DNA of 64,000 bases from Mycobacterium sp. IS-3022 (GTDB lineage: Bacteria > Actinomycetota > Actinomycetes > Mycobacteriales > Mycobacteriaceae): the NCBI RefSeq assembly GCF_001500065.1, contig NZ_LQIN01000034.1, positions 266,693-330,692 of the forward strand. Reading direction: 5' to 3'. How positions within the stretch are numbered: position 1 is the stretch's first letter; each line of letters opens with the position of its first letter. This document shows positions 40,556 to 49,731 of the stretch, piece by piece. The position numbers and the translations under genes are program-made. Under the pieces are notes generated by a model. It ran no database searches. It was not told the DNA's origin and saw nothing but the letters and a program-made list of their open reading frames with translations.

Positions 40556-41938
40556 TCAGAATAGTAGTTGGGCTATCGAATAGATGACAAGCCCCGCCAA
40601 TGAGCCCACCACGGTGCCGTTGATCCGGATGAATTGCAAGTCACGGCCGACGTGGAGTTCTATGCGCCTGCTGGCCTCCTCGGCGTCCCACCGCTCGATG
40701 GTCTCGGTGATGATCGCGGTGATCTCGACGCCGTACTCGGCGACCAGGTGCTGGGCCGCACGGATGATCCAGTTGTCGACCTTGTCGCGCAGATCGGCGT
40801 CGTCGCGCAGCGACTCCCCGATGTGGATGACGGAGTCCGCGATGCGGGTGCGCAGCGCCGACGACGGGTCGTCGACCGACTCGAGGATGATGCGCTTGGC
40901 CGCCGTCCACGCGGTCTCGGCGGCCCTGGCGACCTCGTCGCGGCCCATGATCTGTTCCTTGACGTTCTCGGCGCGCTGGATCGTGGCGTCGTCGTGCTGC
41001 AGATCGTCGGCGAACTCGAACAGGAACCGGGTGGCCGAGCGGCGCAGTTCGTGGTCGGGATTGCGGCGCACCTTGTCGGTGAAGTCCATCAGCTCGCGGT
41101 GGATGCGGTCGCCGACGAGGTGGTCGACCCAACGCGGCGACCAGGTCGGCGAATCGCGTTCGATCACCCGCTCGATGACGGGCCCGGCATTCAGCGACCA
41201 CTGGAAAGCGCGGTCGGCGAGCAACTGCAGCAGGGCTTCCTGACGACGTTCCTCGAGCAGCGTGGCCAGCACGCGTCCGACGGGCGGACCCCACTGCGGT
41301 TCGGCGAGACGCTTGACGATCATCCGGTCGAGCACGTGCTGCACGTCCTCGTCGCGCAGCATCTCCACGAGGACCCGCAGCACGGTGGCGGTCTCCGCCG
41401 CGACCCGCTCGGCGTGCGCGCGATCGGAGAGCCATTTCCCGAGCCGGCCCGCCACCTCGGCGTCGCGCAGTTTCGTCGAGACGACCTCCGGGGACAGGAA
41501 GTTCTCTCGGACGAAGGTGCCCAGGCCCTCGCCGAGCTGGTCCTTCTTGCGCTTGATGATCGCCGTGTGCGGGATCGGGATGCCCAGCGGGTGCTTGAAC
41601 AGTGCGGTCACCGCGAACCAGTCCGCCAGCGCGCCGACCATGCCGGCCTCGGCGGCGGCGCGTACGTAGCCCACCCAGCCGGGCGCGCCCATCGACTGCG
41701 CCCATGTGCAGAGCAGGAAGATGACGGTGGCCCCGACGAGGAAGCTCAGCGCGACGACCTTCATCCGCCGCAGCCCGCGGCGCCGCTCGGCGTCTGCGGC
41801 GGCGTCGGCCCCGGCTAACGACTCGGCGAAGCTGGCCCGCGGCGCGGGCGGAGCCGCCACGGCGCGTCCGCCGGCGCTGGGTCTGTGTGCCACTCCTCCA
41901 TCATCCGCTACGACGCGGGTGAGGCTCCGGACCGACAA
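40556..41938 (-). CDS. DUF445 membrane protein
   Basis: 460 aa: one transmembrane helix near residues 60-80 (VVALSFLVGATVIFLLCTW), a second short one, a long helical cytoplasmic or periplasmic body, and a C-terminal transmembrane helix (VVGSLAGLVIYSIAQLLF). It matches Rv0473. The start is uncertain; GTG 41893 is an alternative with GGAGGA touching it. The divergent TetR gene begins 58 bases away. Confidence 0.85.
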   Translation of the reverse strand: MSVRSLTRVVADDGGVAHRPSAGGRAVAAPPAPRASFAESLAGADAAADAERRRGLRRMKVVALSFLVGATVIFLLCTWAQSMGAPGWVGYVRAAAEAGMVGALADWFAVTALFKHPLGIPIPHTAIIKRKKDQLGEGLGTFVRENFLSPEVVSTKLRDAEVAGRLGKWLSDRAHAERVAAETATVLRVLVEMLRDEDVQHVLDRMIVKRLAEPQWGPPVGRVLATLLEERRQEALLQLLADRAFQWSLNAGPVIERVIERDSPTWSPRWVDHLVGDRIHRELMDFTDKVRRNPDHELRRSATRFLFEFADDLQHDDATIQRAENVKEQIMGRDEVARAAETAWTAAKRIILESVDDPSSALRTRIADSVIHIGESLRDDADLRDKVDNWIIRAAQHLVAEYGVEITAIITETIERWDAEEASRRIELHVGRDLQFIRINGTVVGSLAGLVIYSIAQLLF

Positions 41939-41996
41939 CCCGCGGTGTCAAGATCGGCCGTACTATCGGAGAGACGACGAACGGATCACGAGGAAA

Positions 41997-42704
41997 GTGG
42001 CACAGCAGACCGAAGCGATCGCGGTCAAGACGGACGGCCGCAAGCGACGATGGCACCAGCACAAAGTGGAACGCCGCAACGAGCTGGTGGATGGCACGCT
42101 GGAGGCTATCCGGCGCCGCGGCAGCAATGTCAGCATGGACGAGATCGCCGCCGAGATCGGCGTCTCGAAAACGGTGCTGTACCGCTATTTCGTCGACAAG
42201 AACGACCTCACGACCGCGGTGATGATGCGGTTCGCGCAGACCACGCTGATCCCGAACATGGCCGCCGCGCTGTCGTCGAACCTGGACGGTTTCGCGCTGA
42301 CTCGCGAGATCATCCGCGTCTACGTCGAGACGGTGGCCGCCGAACCGGAGCCCTACCAGTTCGTGATGGCGAACAACTCGGCGAGCAAGAACCACGCGGT
42401 CGCGACATCCGAGAACATCATCGCGCGCATGCTGGCGGTCATGCTGCGGCGCCGGATGGTGGAGGCGGGCATGGAGACCGGCGGCATCGAGCCCTGGGCC
42501 TACCACACGGTCGGCGGCGTGCAGCTGGCCACGCACTCGTGGATGTCGAACCCGCGGATGAGTTCCGACGAACTGATCGACTACCTCACCATGCTGTCGT
42601 GGAATGCGTTGTGCGGCATCGTCGAAGTCGGCGGATCGCTGGAGCGCTTCCGCCAGCAGCCACACCCGTCGCCGGTGTTGCCGCCCCCGCGGGCCAATCA
42701 GTGA
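41997..42704 (+). CDS. TetR-family transcriptional regulator (Rv0472c type)
   Basis: 235 aa. N-terminal TetR helix-turn-helix (VSMDEIAAEIGVSKTVLYRYFVDKNDL, about residues 41-67), then a helical ligand domain. GTG 41997 is the only sensible start; AGGA lies very close (2-3 bases), so translation may be weak or leaderless. Its TGA overlaps the ppk2 GTG start (GTGA), so both are co-expressed. It is divergent from the DUF445 gene and could control it. Confidence 0.88.
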   Translation: MAQQTEAIAVKTDGRKRRWHQHKVERRNELVDGTLEAIRRRGSNVSMDEIAAEIGVSKTVLYRYFVDKNDLTTAVMMRFAQTTLIPNMAAALSSNLDGFALTREIIRVYVETVAAEPEPYQFVMANNSASKNHAVATSENIIARMLAVMLRRRMVEAGMETGGIEPWAYHTVGGVQLATHSWMSNPRMSSDELIDYLTMLSWNALCGIVEVGGSLERFRQQPHPSPVLPPPRANQ

Positions 42705-43546
42705 CCTCCACTTCCGAGATCGCCGAAGCGCTGAGGTTTCGCGCAGGCGACAAGGTGGCCGACATCGACCCCGAGGCCACGCCGGGGTTCAGCGGGTCGA
42801 AAAGCGATGGGGCCGCGATGCAGTCCGATCGCAGCGCTCGGTTGGCTGAGCTGCAGGAGATGCTCTACGCGAACTGGAAGGCCGCCGACGACTCCCGCTC
42901 GGTGTTGCTGGTGCTACAGGGCATGGACGCCGCGGGCAAGGGCGGAATCGTCAAACACGTTGTCGGCGCGGTGAATCCGATGGGTGTGCGCTACACCGCG
43001 TTCGGCAAGCCGACACCGGAAGAGCTCGAGCATGACTTCCTGTGGCGCATCCGGCGTGCGCTGCCGCCACCCGGCCACATCGGCGTGTTCGACCGGTCGC
43101 ACTACGAGGACGTGCTCATCGTGCGCGTGCACGATCTTGTGCCGCCCGAAGTGTGGGGTGCGCGCTACGACGCGATCAACGCGTTCGAGCGTGAACTCGT
43201 CGACGGCGGAACGACTCTGGTGAAGGTCGCGATGTTCATCTCGCTCGACGAGCAGAAGAAGCAGTTGCTCGAGCGCCTCGACGACCCGACGAAATACTGG
43301 AAGTACAACCCCGGCGATGTCGACGAGCGCGGCAAGTGGCCCCAGTACCAGGAGGCCTACCAGGCGGTGCTCGATCGTACGTCGACGGATTACGCGCCAT
43401 GGCACGTCGTGCCGTGCAACCGCAGGTGGTACAGCCGCCTCGCCGTCACCGAATTGCTGATTCGGGCCCTCGAAGGCCTCGACTTGTCTTATCCGGCTGC
43501 GGATTTCGACATCAGGGCGGAGCGTAAGCGGCTGCTCGACTCTTAG
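42701..43546 (+). CDS. ppk2: Polyphosphate kinase 2 family protein
   Basis: 281-aa PPK2, transferring phosphate between polyphosphate and nucleotides. Walker A GMDAAGKGG (about residue 75), Walker B FDRSHYEDVL, the lid region (RLDDPTKYWKYNPGD) and WHVVPCNRRWYSR. Length and single domain fit PPK2 class I or III; the class decides which nucleotide is made and cannot be fixed here. It is coupled to the TetR gene by GTGA, so phosphate or energy storage may be under its control. Confidence 0.92.
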   Translation: MTSTSEIAEALRFRAGDKVADIDPEATPGFSGSKSDGAAMQSDRSARLAELQEMLYANWKAADDSRSVLLVLQGMDAAGKGGIVKHVVGAVNPMGVRYTAFGKPTPEELEHDFLWRIRRALPPPGHIGVFDRSHYEDVLIVRVHDLVPPEVWGARYDAINAFERELVDGGTTLVKVAMFISLDEQKKQLLERLDDPTKYWKYNPGDVDERGKWPQYQEAYQAVLDRTSTDYAPWHVVPCNRRWYSRLAVTELLIRALEGLDLSYPAADFDIRAERKRLLDS

Positions 43547-43613
43547 CCCTCGCCGAGTGCACGCCCCAGGTACGGAAAAGCGCCGAAGACGTACGTGGGC
43601 AGTGCGCTCGGCG
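43547..43613. repeat. 67-bp hairpin repeat, copy A
   Basis: Direct copy of the element at 43990-44056, identical at 60 of 67 positions. Each copy is an imperfect palindrome with arms about 19 bases long around GGTACG/CGTACC. Copy A begins directly after the ppk2 stop codon and may terminate it. Confidence 0.75.
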
Positions 43614-43663
43614 ACAGAGAGTTGGTGCGCTCGAGGCGCTCTGCGAGGCACGACGATTGACAG

Positions 43664-43989
43664 GTGCGCTGCGACGTCTTCCTCGGCTCAGAAGCGCTGG
43701 CGTCGGGTGCGGTGACGCGGCGCGGGCTTGCCCGTCGATACATGAGGTTGCACCGCGACGTGTACGCGCCCACGGGCCTGACGCTGACCCCACGTGATCG
43801 GGCCTACGCAGCGTGGCTCTGGTCGGGGCGACGGGCCATACTCGTCGGGCATTCGATATCGGACGCCTCGAATTCCTGGCGAGCCAGCGCTGGTCGATCG
43901 TGCGGGTGAGCTCACGACAATTCCGCTACGAGCAAGACCGCATCGTTGCACGGGTCAAACGGGCACGGGAGCGGGCCGGCTGTGGCTAA
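43664..43989 (+). pseudogene. Remnant of a DUF559/AbiEi-type endonuclease-like gene
   Basis: Two ends of one gene with the middle lost. From GTG 43664 the frame reads a typical N-terminus (VFLGSEALASGAVTR, RDVYAPTG, AAWLWSGRRAILVGHS). Near 43850 the match stops, and from 43852 a different frame reads a C-terminus (FDIGRLEFLASQRWSIVRVS, QFRYEQDRIVARV) to TAA 43987-43989. These are the ends of mycobacterial DUF559 / AbiEi-like proteins of about 300 residues, from memory. The gene lost about two thirds of its length and is out of frame. It lies between two 67-bp hairpin repeats. Confidence 0.7.
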
Positions 43990-44056
43990 CCCTCGCCTAG
44001 TGCACGCTCCAGGTACGGAAAGGCGCAAAAGACGTACCTGGGCCGTGCGCTCGGCG
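43990..44056. repeat. 67-bp hairpin repeat, copy B
   Basis: Second copy of the hairpin element, between the pseudogene stop and the convergent fadB2 stop (44058). The arms AGTGCACGCTCCAGGTACG and CGTACCTGGGCCGTGCGCT pair at most positions. It may act as the fadB2 terminator. Confidence 0.75.
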
Positions 44057-44057
44057 C

Positions 44058-44912
44058 TCAGTACGTGTAGAAGCCGCGGCCGGATTTCTTACCGAGTTGG
44101 CCCGCCTCGACCATCCGCAGCAGCAGCGGCGGCGGCGCGTAGTGCGGATCCTTGTACTCGTCGTACATCGAGTCGGCGATCAGCTTCATCGTGTCGAGCC
44201 CGATGAGGTCCGACAGCCGCAGCGGGCCCATCGGGTGCGACAGGCCGGCCACGATCGCGGTGTCGACATCCTCGACCGTCGCGACACCCGCCTCGACCAT
44301 CCGGATCGCCGACAGCAGGTAAGGCACCAGCAGCGCGTTGACCACGAAACCCGAACGGTCAGAACACCGCACGACCTTTTTGCCCAGCGTCTCGCTCGCG
44401 AACGCGGCCGTCCGCTGCAGCGCACCATCCGAGGTGACCAGGGTGTTGACCAGTTCGACCAGCGGCAGCACCGGCACCGGGTTGAAGAAGTGCAGCCCCA
44501 GCACGCGGCTCGGATTCTTCGTCGCCGCAGCGATTTTCATGATCGGGATGCTCGACGTGTTCGACGCCAGCACCGCGTCCGGATCGGTGACGATCTCGTC
44601 GAGTTGAGCGAAGATCTTGCCCTTGACCGCCTCGTCCTCGACGACGGCCTCGATCACCAGCTGACGGTCCGCCATGTCGGCAAGCAAGGTGCTGAACTTC
44701 AACCGCGCCAGCGCCGCGTCCCGGTCGCTTTCAGACAGCTTGCCCTTGCTGGCCGCCCGCTCCAGCGATCCGGTGATGCGCTTGCGGCCGGCCTCCACCA
44801 GTTCCTCGGAAGGCTCATAGACGACGACGTCGGCGCCCGCCTTCGCGCACACCTCGGCGATGCCGCCGCCCATCTGACCGGCGCCGACGACGCCCACTCG
44901 TTCAATGCTCAC
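44058..44912 (-). CDS. fadB2: 3-hydroxybutyryl-CoA dehydrogenase
   Basis: 284 aa: NAD-binding GAGQMGGGIAEVCAKAG at the N-terminus, ASNTSSIPI, catalytic His in LGLHFFNPVPV, and a C-terminal helical domain with GFVVNALLVPYL. It oxidises 3-hydroxyacyl-CoA in fatty-acid degradation or works in reverse. It matches Rv0468 and lies 67 bases downstream of icl on the same strand, so both may be used together for growth on fatty acids. Confidence 0.95.
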   Translation of the reverse strand: MSIERVGVVGAGQMGGGIAEVCAKAGADVVVYEPSEELVEAGRKRITGSLERAASKGKLSESDRDAALARLKFSTLLADMADRQLVIEAVVEDEAVKGKIFAQLDEIVTDPDAVLASNTSSIPIMKIAAATKNPSRVLGLHFFNPVPVLPLVELVNTLVTSDGALQRTAAFASETLGKKVVRCSDRSGFVVNALLVPYLLSAIRMVEAGVATVEDVDTAIVAGLSHPMGPLRLSDLIGLDTMKLIADSMYDEYKDPHYAPPPLLLRMVEAGQLGKKSGRGFYTY

Positions 44913-44979
44913 AACTTCTCCTCACAGCATCAGGCCCCGCCCAATATAAGGACGGGGCCTGATGGCACGAACCATGGGC

Positions 44980-46266
44980 TTAGTGGAACTGACCCTCTTC
45001 GGTCGAACCCGCCAGCGCGGTCGTCGACGAGTTCGGGTCGACGGTCGTGGCGATCCGGTCGAAGTAGCCGGCACCGACCTCACGCTGGTGCTTGGTGGCG
45101 GTGTAACCCCGCTCCTCGGCGGCGAATTCGCGCTCCTGCAGCTCGACGTACGCGGTCATCTGGTTGCGGGCGTAGCCGTAGGCCAGATCGAACATCGAGT
45201 AGTTCAGGGCGTGGAAGCCGGCCAGCGTGATGAACTGGAACTTGAAGCCCATCGCGCCGAGCTCCTTCTGGAACTTCGCGATCGTCGCGTCGTCGAGGTG
45301 CTTCTTCCAGTTGAACGACGGCGAGCAGTTGTAGGCCAGCATCTGGTCGGGGAACTCGGCCTGGACGCCCTCGGCGAACTTCTTGGCAAGCTCCAGATCC
45401 GGGGTGCCGGTCTCCATCCAGATCAGGTCGGCGTACGGCGCGTAGGCCTTGGCGCGCGCGATGCACGGCTCGATGCCGTTCTTCACGCGGTAGAAGCCTT
45501 CCTTGGTGCGCTCACCGGTGATGAACGGCTGGTCGCGCTCGTCGACATCGGAGGTGATCAAGGTCGCCGCCTCGGCGTCGGTCCGCGCGATGACGACGGT
45601 CGGCACGTCGGCCACGTCGGCGGCCAGGCGAGCCGAGGTCAGGGTGCGGATGTGCTGCTGGGTCGGGATCAGCACCTTGCCACCGAGGTGACCGCACTTC
45701 TTCTCCGACGCAAGCTGGTCCTCCCAGTGCGAGCCCGCGACACCGGCGGCGATCATCGCCTTCTGCAGCTCGTAGACGTTGAGCGCACCACCGAAGCCGG
45801 CCTCGCCGTCGGCGACGATCGGCACCAGCCAGTTCTCGACCGAGGTGTCGCCCTCGACCTTGGCGATCTCGTCGGCGCGCAGCAGCGCGTTGTTGATGCG
45901 ACGCACCACCTGCGGCACCGAGTTCGCCGGGTAGAGGCTCTGGTCCGGATAGGTGTGCCCGGACAGGTTCGCGTCTCCGGCGACCTGCCAACCCGACAGG
46001 TAGATGGCCTTCAGGCCGGCACGCACCTGCTGGACGGCCATGTTGCCGGTCAGCGCGCCGAGCGCGTTGACGAACTCCATGTCGTGCAGCTGGTTCCACA
46101 GCACCTCGGCACCGCGGCGGGCCAGCGTGGCCTCCTCGACGACGCTGCCCTGCAGCGCGACGACGTCCGCAGCGGAGTACTCGCGGGTGACGTTCTTCCA
46201 GCGCGGGTTGGTGTCCCAATCCTTCTGGATCTCCTCGGCGCTCTTCGGCTTGCCAACGCTTGACAT
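44980..46266 (-). CDS. icl: Isocitrate lyase
   Basis: 428-aa glyoxylate-shunt enzyme cleaving isocitrate to succinate and glyoxylate; also able to act as methylisocitrate lyase in mycobacteria. Active-site KKCGHLGGKVLIPT, METGTPD, and NCSPSFNW are present. It matches Rv0467 (icl1). A RamB-like double motif lies about 160-180 bases upstream, and ramB is encoded close by. Confidence 0.97.
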   Translation of the reverse strand: MSSVGKPKSAEEIQKDWDTNPRWKNVTREYSAADVVALQGSVVEEATLARRGAEVLWNQLHDMEFVNALGALTGNMAVQQVRAGLKAIYLSGWQVAGDANLSGHTYPDQSLYPANSVPQVVRRINNALLRADEIAKVEGDTSVENWLVPIVADGEAGFGGALNVYELQKAMIAAGVAGSHWEDQLASEKKCGHLGGKVLIPTQQHIRTLTSARLAADVADVPTVVIARTDAEAATLITSDVDERDQPFITGERTKEGFYRVKNGIEPCIARAKAYAPYADLIWMETGTPDLELAKKFAEGVQAEFPDQMLAYNCSPSFNWKKHLDDATIAKFQKELGAMGFKFQFITLAGFHALNYSMFDLAYGYARNQMTAYVELQEREFAAEERGYTATKHQREVGAGYFDRIATTVDPNSSTTALAGSTEEGQFH

Positions 46267-46427
46267 GGTGCTCCTTCGAATCTGTTCACTTCGCTGCGGC
46301 GCCGCCGGAGTACCCGGCTTGTTAACGCCTAAACGGTCTTGCCGTTCCGCTGTTATGAGGATGCCTCACGCTGTTAGCGCAGGTCCAGCCAATTCCCCTG
46401 CCAAGTTTCGCCAACGGCTGCCGCAAT

Positions 46428-46444
46428 CTTGCAAAGTTTGCAAA
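46428..46444. promoter_or_regulatory. RamB-type operator upstream of icl
   Basis: TTGCAAAG (46428-46435) followed directly by TTTGCAAAG (46436-46444). The TTTGCAAA core is the known RamB recognition element in corynebacteria and mycobacteria. It lies in the 267-bp region before icl. Nothing else gene-like is seen there. Confidence 0.6.
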
Positions 46445-46533
46445 GGCAGTCGTTGCCTTAACCGGTTCAGAAGTTACCGGCGAGTAGTGGATTTCCGCAG
46501 GTCAGTACGCCCGTACTGTTAACCCATTGCTTG

Positions 46534-47358
46534 TCAGAGAGTGAAGATGCAGGCAACCGCTTTGGCCTCTTCGCCGACCGCGTATGTGAGCGTTGTAACA
46601 GTGCGGTCGGCCAGCTCCGGACCGAATTGATCCGTCGACCCGGGTGGGTGGACGTGGCTGAGGATCTCCATCTTGTCGCCCAGCGCGACGGCCGCATCGT
46701 GCTCGATCGTCACCCGCAGCGGATAACCCGTGCGCTCGGGGTGATGGTGAAGGTAGTCCTCGACGACCGACCAGTAGACCGAGTTGTTCATGTGGTCGAA
46801 GATGTCGATGTCGCTGACCCGGATCGGGTAGTCGCTGATCTCGTCGGCGTCCTCGCGGCTGCCCGCCGACAGGTACGCCTTCCACCGCAGCCGGTCGACG
46901 TCCGTCGTGCGCCGCAGGCCCTCGAGGAAGTCATCGGAGATGCGCGCCGGCCCCTGCGTCTCTCGGTTGATGTTGATCCAGAACGCCTCGGATTCGATGA
47001 GCCCGCCTTTGCGCCCATCGATGCGGACCCTCATCTCGCACCACCGGTTCGACGTGCCCGAACACCAGCGGCGCAGCCGGAGCATGTCTTGGAACTCGAT
47101 CGGGCGGATCATGTCGATCATCGTGCGGCGCACGATCCACAACGGGTGGGTCTCCTGAAAGCCCATCTCACGCAACTGGTCCGAACCGATGTCCTGGATG
47201 TGACGCGTGGCGGCGTCGAACTTGAGCCGGCCCTGCCGATCCACGTCGGCGACCCGCAGCGGCCATTCGATGTCGAACACATCGGGGTGCGGGTCAGGGA
47301 CGGGCATCATGGCCTTCGCCAGGCCCTGCCCAACCCCGGGGCCAAGCTTGGTGCTCAC
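46534..47358 (-). CDS. Acyl-ACP thioesterase-like protein (Rv0466 type)
   Basis: 274 aa from GTG 47358; GTG 47376 would add six residues. A double hotdog fold of the FatA type is suggested by WPLRVADVDRQGRLKF, and by the second-half motif YPIRVSDIDIFDHMNNSVYWSVVEDY carrying the catalytic Asn/His residues. It could release fatty acids from acyl-ACP or acyl-CoA. It sits between icl and ramB, divergent from ramB by 77 bases, matching Rv0466. Confidence 0.85.
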   Translation of the reverse strand: MSTKLGPGVGQGLAKAMMPVPDPHPDVFDIEWPLRVADVDRQGRLKFDAATRHIQDIGSDQLREMGFQETHPLWIVRRTMIDMIRPIEFQDMLRLRRWCSGTSNRWCEMRVRIDGRKGGLIESEAFWININRETQGPARISDDFLEGLRRTTDVDRLRWKAYLSAGSREDADEISDYPIRVSDIDIFDHMNNSVYWSVVEDYLHHHPERTGYPLRVTIEHDAAVALGDKMEILSHVHPPGSTDQFGPELADRTVTTLTYAVGEEAKAVACIFTL

Positions 47359-47422
47359 GAAGGCCGATCCTGCCACAGCACCCGATCTGCCAACAATGCG
47401 AAGACCACCTTTGCACCGTTGC

Positions 47423-47428
47423 TACGCT
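47423..47428 (+). promoter_or_regulatory. -10 element of ramB, probable leaderless start
   Basis: TACGCT ends seven bases before GTG 47436. A CTTTGCA half-site (47409-47415) just upstream could serve RamB autoregulation. Confidence 0.4.
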
Positions 47429-47435
47429 GGTTGAC

Positions 47436-48863
47436 GTGGCGAAAACGTTCGTCGGCGCCCGCGTTCGACAACTTCGCAGCGAGCGCGGATTCAGTCAGGC
47501 CGCCCTGGCGCAGATGCTGGACATCTCGCCGAGCTACCTCAACCAGATCGAGCACGACGTGCGGCCGCTGACCGTGGCGGTGCTGCTGCGCATCACCGAG
47601 GTGTTCGGCGTCGACGCCACGTTCTTCGCCTCACAGGACGACACCCGGCTGGTCGCGGAGTTGCGCGAGGTCACGCTGGACCGGGACCTCGACATCGACG
47701 TCGACCTGGGCGAGATCGCAGATTTGGTGGCCGCACACCCCAACGTGGCCCGCGCGATCGTCGCCCTGCACCGCCGCTATCAGTTGGCGACCACGCAGTT
47801 GGCGGCGGCCACCGAGGACCGGTTCTCCGTCGGCAGCGGTTTCAGCTCGGGGTCGGGGTCGATCACGATGCCGCATGAGGAAGTGCGCGACTACTTCTAC
47901 GAGCGGCAGAACTACCTGCACGAGCTCGACACCGCCGCCGAGGACCTCACCATCCGGATGCGGATGCAGCGCTCCGAGCTGGCCCGCCAGCTGTCGGACC
48001 GGCTGACGATGGTGCACGGCGTCCGCATCTCGCGCCGCACCGACCTCGGCGAGACGGTCCTGCACCGATACGACCCGGCGACGAAGACGCTGGAGATCAA
48101 CAACCACCTGTCGTCGGGGCAGACGGTGTTCAAGATGGCCACCGAGTTGGGGTATCTCGAATTCGGCGACCTCATCGACAAGCTCGTCGAGGAAGGGAAG
48201 TTCACCAGCGAGGAGTCGACGCGGTTGGCGCGACTGGGCTTGGCCAACTACTTCGCAGCCGCAATGGTGTTGCCCTACGCGCAGTTTCACGACGTCGCCG
48301 AGAACTTCCGCTACGACGTCGAGCGGCTCTCGGCGTTCTACTCGGTCAGCTATGAGACCATCGCGCATCGGCTTTCGACGCTGCAGCGGCCTTCGATGCG
48401 CGGGGTGCCGCTGTCATTCGTCCGCGTCGACCGTGCGGGCAACATGTCGAAACGTCAGTCCGCCACCGGTTTTCACTTCTCGTCCAGCGGTGGCACCTGT
48501 CCGCTGTGGAACGTCTACGAGACGTTCGCCTACCCCGGCAAGATCCTGGTGCAGGTGGCACAGATGCCCGACGGCCGCAACTACATGTGGGTGGCGCGCA
48601 CGGTCGAACGCCGCGCGCAGCGCTACGGTCAGCCGAGTAAGACGTTCGCGATCGGGCTGGGCTGCGAGCTGCGGCATGCGCACCGGCTGGTCTATTCGGA
48701 GGGACTCGACCTCTCCGGCGAGGTTGCGACGCCGATCGGCGCGGGCTGCCGGGTCTGCGAGCGAGACAACTGCCCGCAACGCGCCTTCCCCGCACTCGGG
48801 CGCGCACTCGACATCGACGAGCACCGCAGCACGGTCTCGCCCTATCTGGTCAAGCAGCCCTAA
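47436..48863 (+). CDS. ramB: RamB-type transcriptional regulator of acetate/glyoxylate genes
   Basis: 475 aa: an XRE helix-turn-helix (FSQAALAQMLDISPSYLNQIEHDVRPL, about residues 20-47), an IrrE/ImmA-like domain whose HExxH zinc motif is not preserved (TELGYLEFGD), and a C-terminal DUF2083 domain with several cysteines (GCELR, GAGCRVCERDNCPQ). It matches Rv0465c (RamB), a regulator of icl and of acetate metabolism. A GTG start near the -10 suggests a leaderless mRNA. Confidence 0.93.
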   Translation: MAKTFVGARVRQLRSERGFSQAALAQMLDISPSYLNQIEHDVRPLTVAVLLRITEVFGVDATFFASQDDTRLVAELREVTLDRDLDIDVDLGEIADLVAAHPNVARAIVALHRRYQLATTQLAAATEDRFSVGSGFSSGSGSITMPHEEVRDYFYERQNYLHELDTAAEDLTIRMRMQRSELARQLSDRLTMVHGVRISRRTDLGETVLHRYDPATKTLEINNHLSSGQTVFKMATELGYLEFGDLIDKLVEEGKFTSEESTRLARLGLANYFAAAMVLPYAQFHDVAENFRYDVERLSAFYSVSYETIAHRLSTLQRPSMRGVPLSFVRVDRAGNMSKRQSATGFHFSSSGGTCPLWNVYETFAYPGKILVQVAQMPDGRNYMWVARTVERRAQRYGQPSKTFAIGLGCELRHAHRLVYSEGLDLSGEVATPIGAGCRVCERDNCPQRAFPALGRALDIDEHRSTVSPYLVKQP

Positions 48864-48873
48864 ACTCGCTGTG

Positions 48874-49425
48874 GTGAGCGAACTCGAGTCGGCACGCATC
48901 GCGCCCGGTGGTATCAAAGAACTCGGCCCCCTCAACTGGGCAATCGCCAAGCTCGGCGCGCGCGCCATTCGTGCGCCCCGGTTCAGCCTGTTCAATGTGC
49001 TTGGCCAGCACCGGCTTCTGTTCCTGGCGTGGCTGCCCTACAGCGGGATGCTGCTGGGCCTGTTGAGCAAGCTGCCGGTGCGCGACGCCGAGACCGTGAT
49101 CCTGCGCGTCGGGCATCTGCGCGACTGCGAATACGAACTGCAGCAGCATCGCCGGCTGGCCCGCACCCGCGGCATCGGCCCGGACCTGCAGAAGAAGATC
49201 TTCGAGGGGCCCGACGCCGAGGGGCTGACCGACCGTCAGCGTGCGTTGATCACCGCCACCGACGAGTTCGTCGTCACCCGGGGCGTCTCGGCAGAGACTT
49301 GGGCGGTGCTCGCCAGACACCTCACCAGAGCACAGCTGATCGAGTTCTGCATGCTCGCCGCCCAGTACGACGGGCTGGCCGCCACCATCACCACTTTGAA
49401 AGTGCCGCTGGACTTTCCGGACTGA
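48874..49425 (+). CDS. AhpD-like / carboxymuconolactone decarboxylase family protein
   Basis: 183 aa, matching Rv0464c. The CMD/AhpD region has LRVGHLRDCEYELQQHRRLA, where one Cys and His-rich segment take the place of the usual CxxC-x3-H; only one of the two redox cysteines is present. Start is GTG 48874 or GTG 48871. It follows ramB by ten bases and may be in its operon. Confidence 0.82.
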   Translation: MSELESARIAPGGIKELGPLNWAIAKLGARAIRAPRFSLFNVLGQHRLLFLAWLPYSGMLLGLLSKLPVRDAETVILRVGHLRDCEYELQQHRRLARTRGIGPDLQKKIFEGPDAEGLTDRQRALITATDEFVVTRGVSAETWAVLARHLTRAQLIEFCMLAAQYDGLAATITTLKVPLDFPD

Positions 49426-49461
49426 CCGCCGCGCTGCATCCACGCTCGTGCGGAAAATCCG

Positions 49462-49731
49462 CTAGAGGTAGGTGATGCCGAGCACGATCAGCGACAGCAG
49501 CACCGGTGAGACGGGCAGCCCCCACAGGAACGCAGCCCACACTTCGCTCTTGCGCTCATAGGATCGCCGCCCCAGCCACGCGGCCACCGCGCCGCCGACG
49601 AACGACACCGCGGCCACGACGAGCACCCACGTGCTGACGTCCGACGTGGCGGTGGCAAGCGAAATACCGGCCAGCCACAGGACGTGGCCGACCACCAGTC
49701 CGCCGATGCCGGCGACCCAAATCGCTCTCAA
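49462..49731 (-). CDS. Small membrane protein (Rv0463 type)
   Basis: 89 aa from TTG 49731, which overlaps the lpdC stop (TTGA). Three transmembrane segments: AGIGGLVVGHVLWLAGISL, WVLVVAAVSFVGGAVAAWL and FLWGLPVSPVLLSLIVLGITY. Coupled to lpdC as in M. tuberculosis. Function unknown. Confidence 0.8.
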   Translation of the reverse strand: MRAIWVAGIGGLVVGHVLWLAGISLATATSDVSTWVLVVAAVSFVGGAVAAWLGRRSYERKSEVWAAFLWGLPVSPVLLSLIVLGITYL

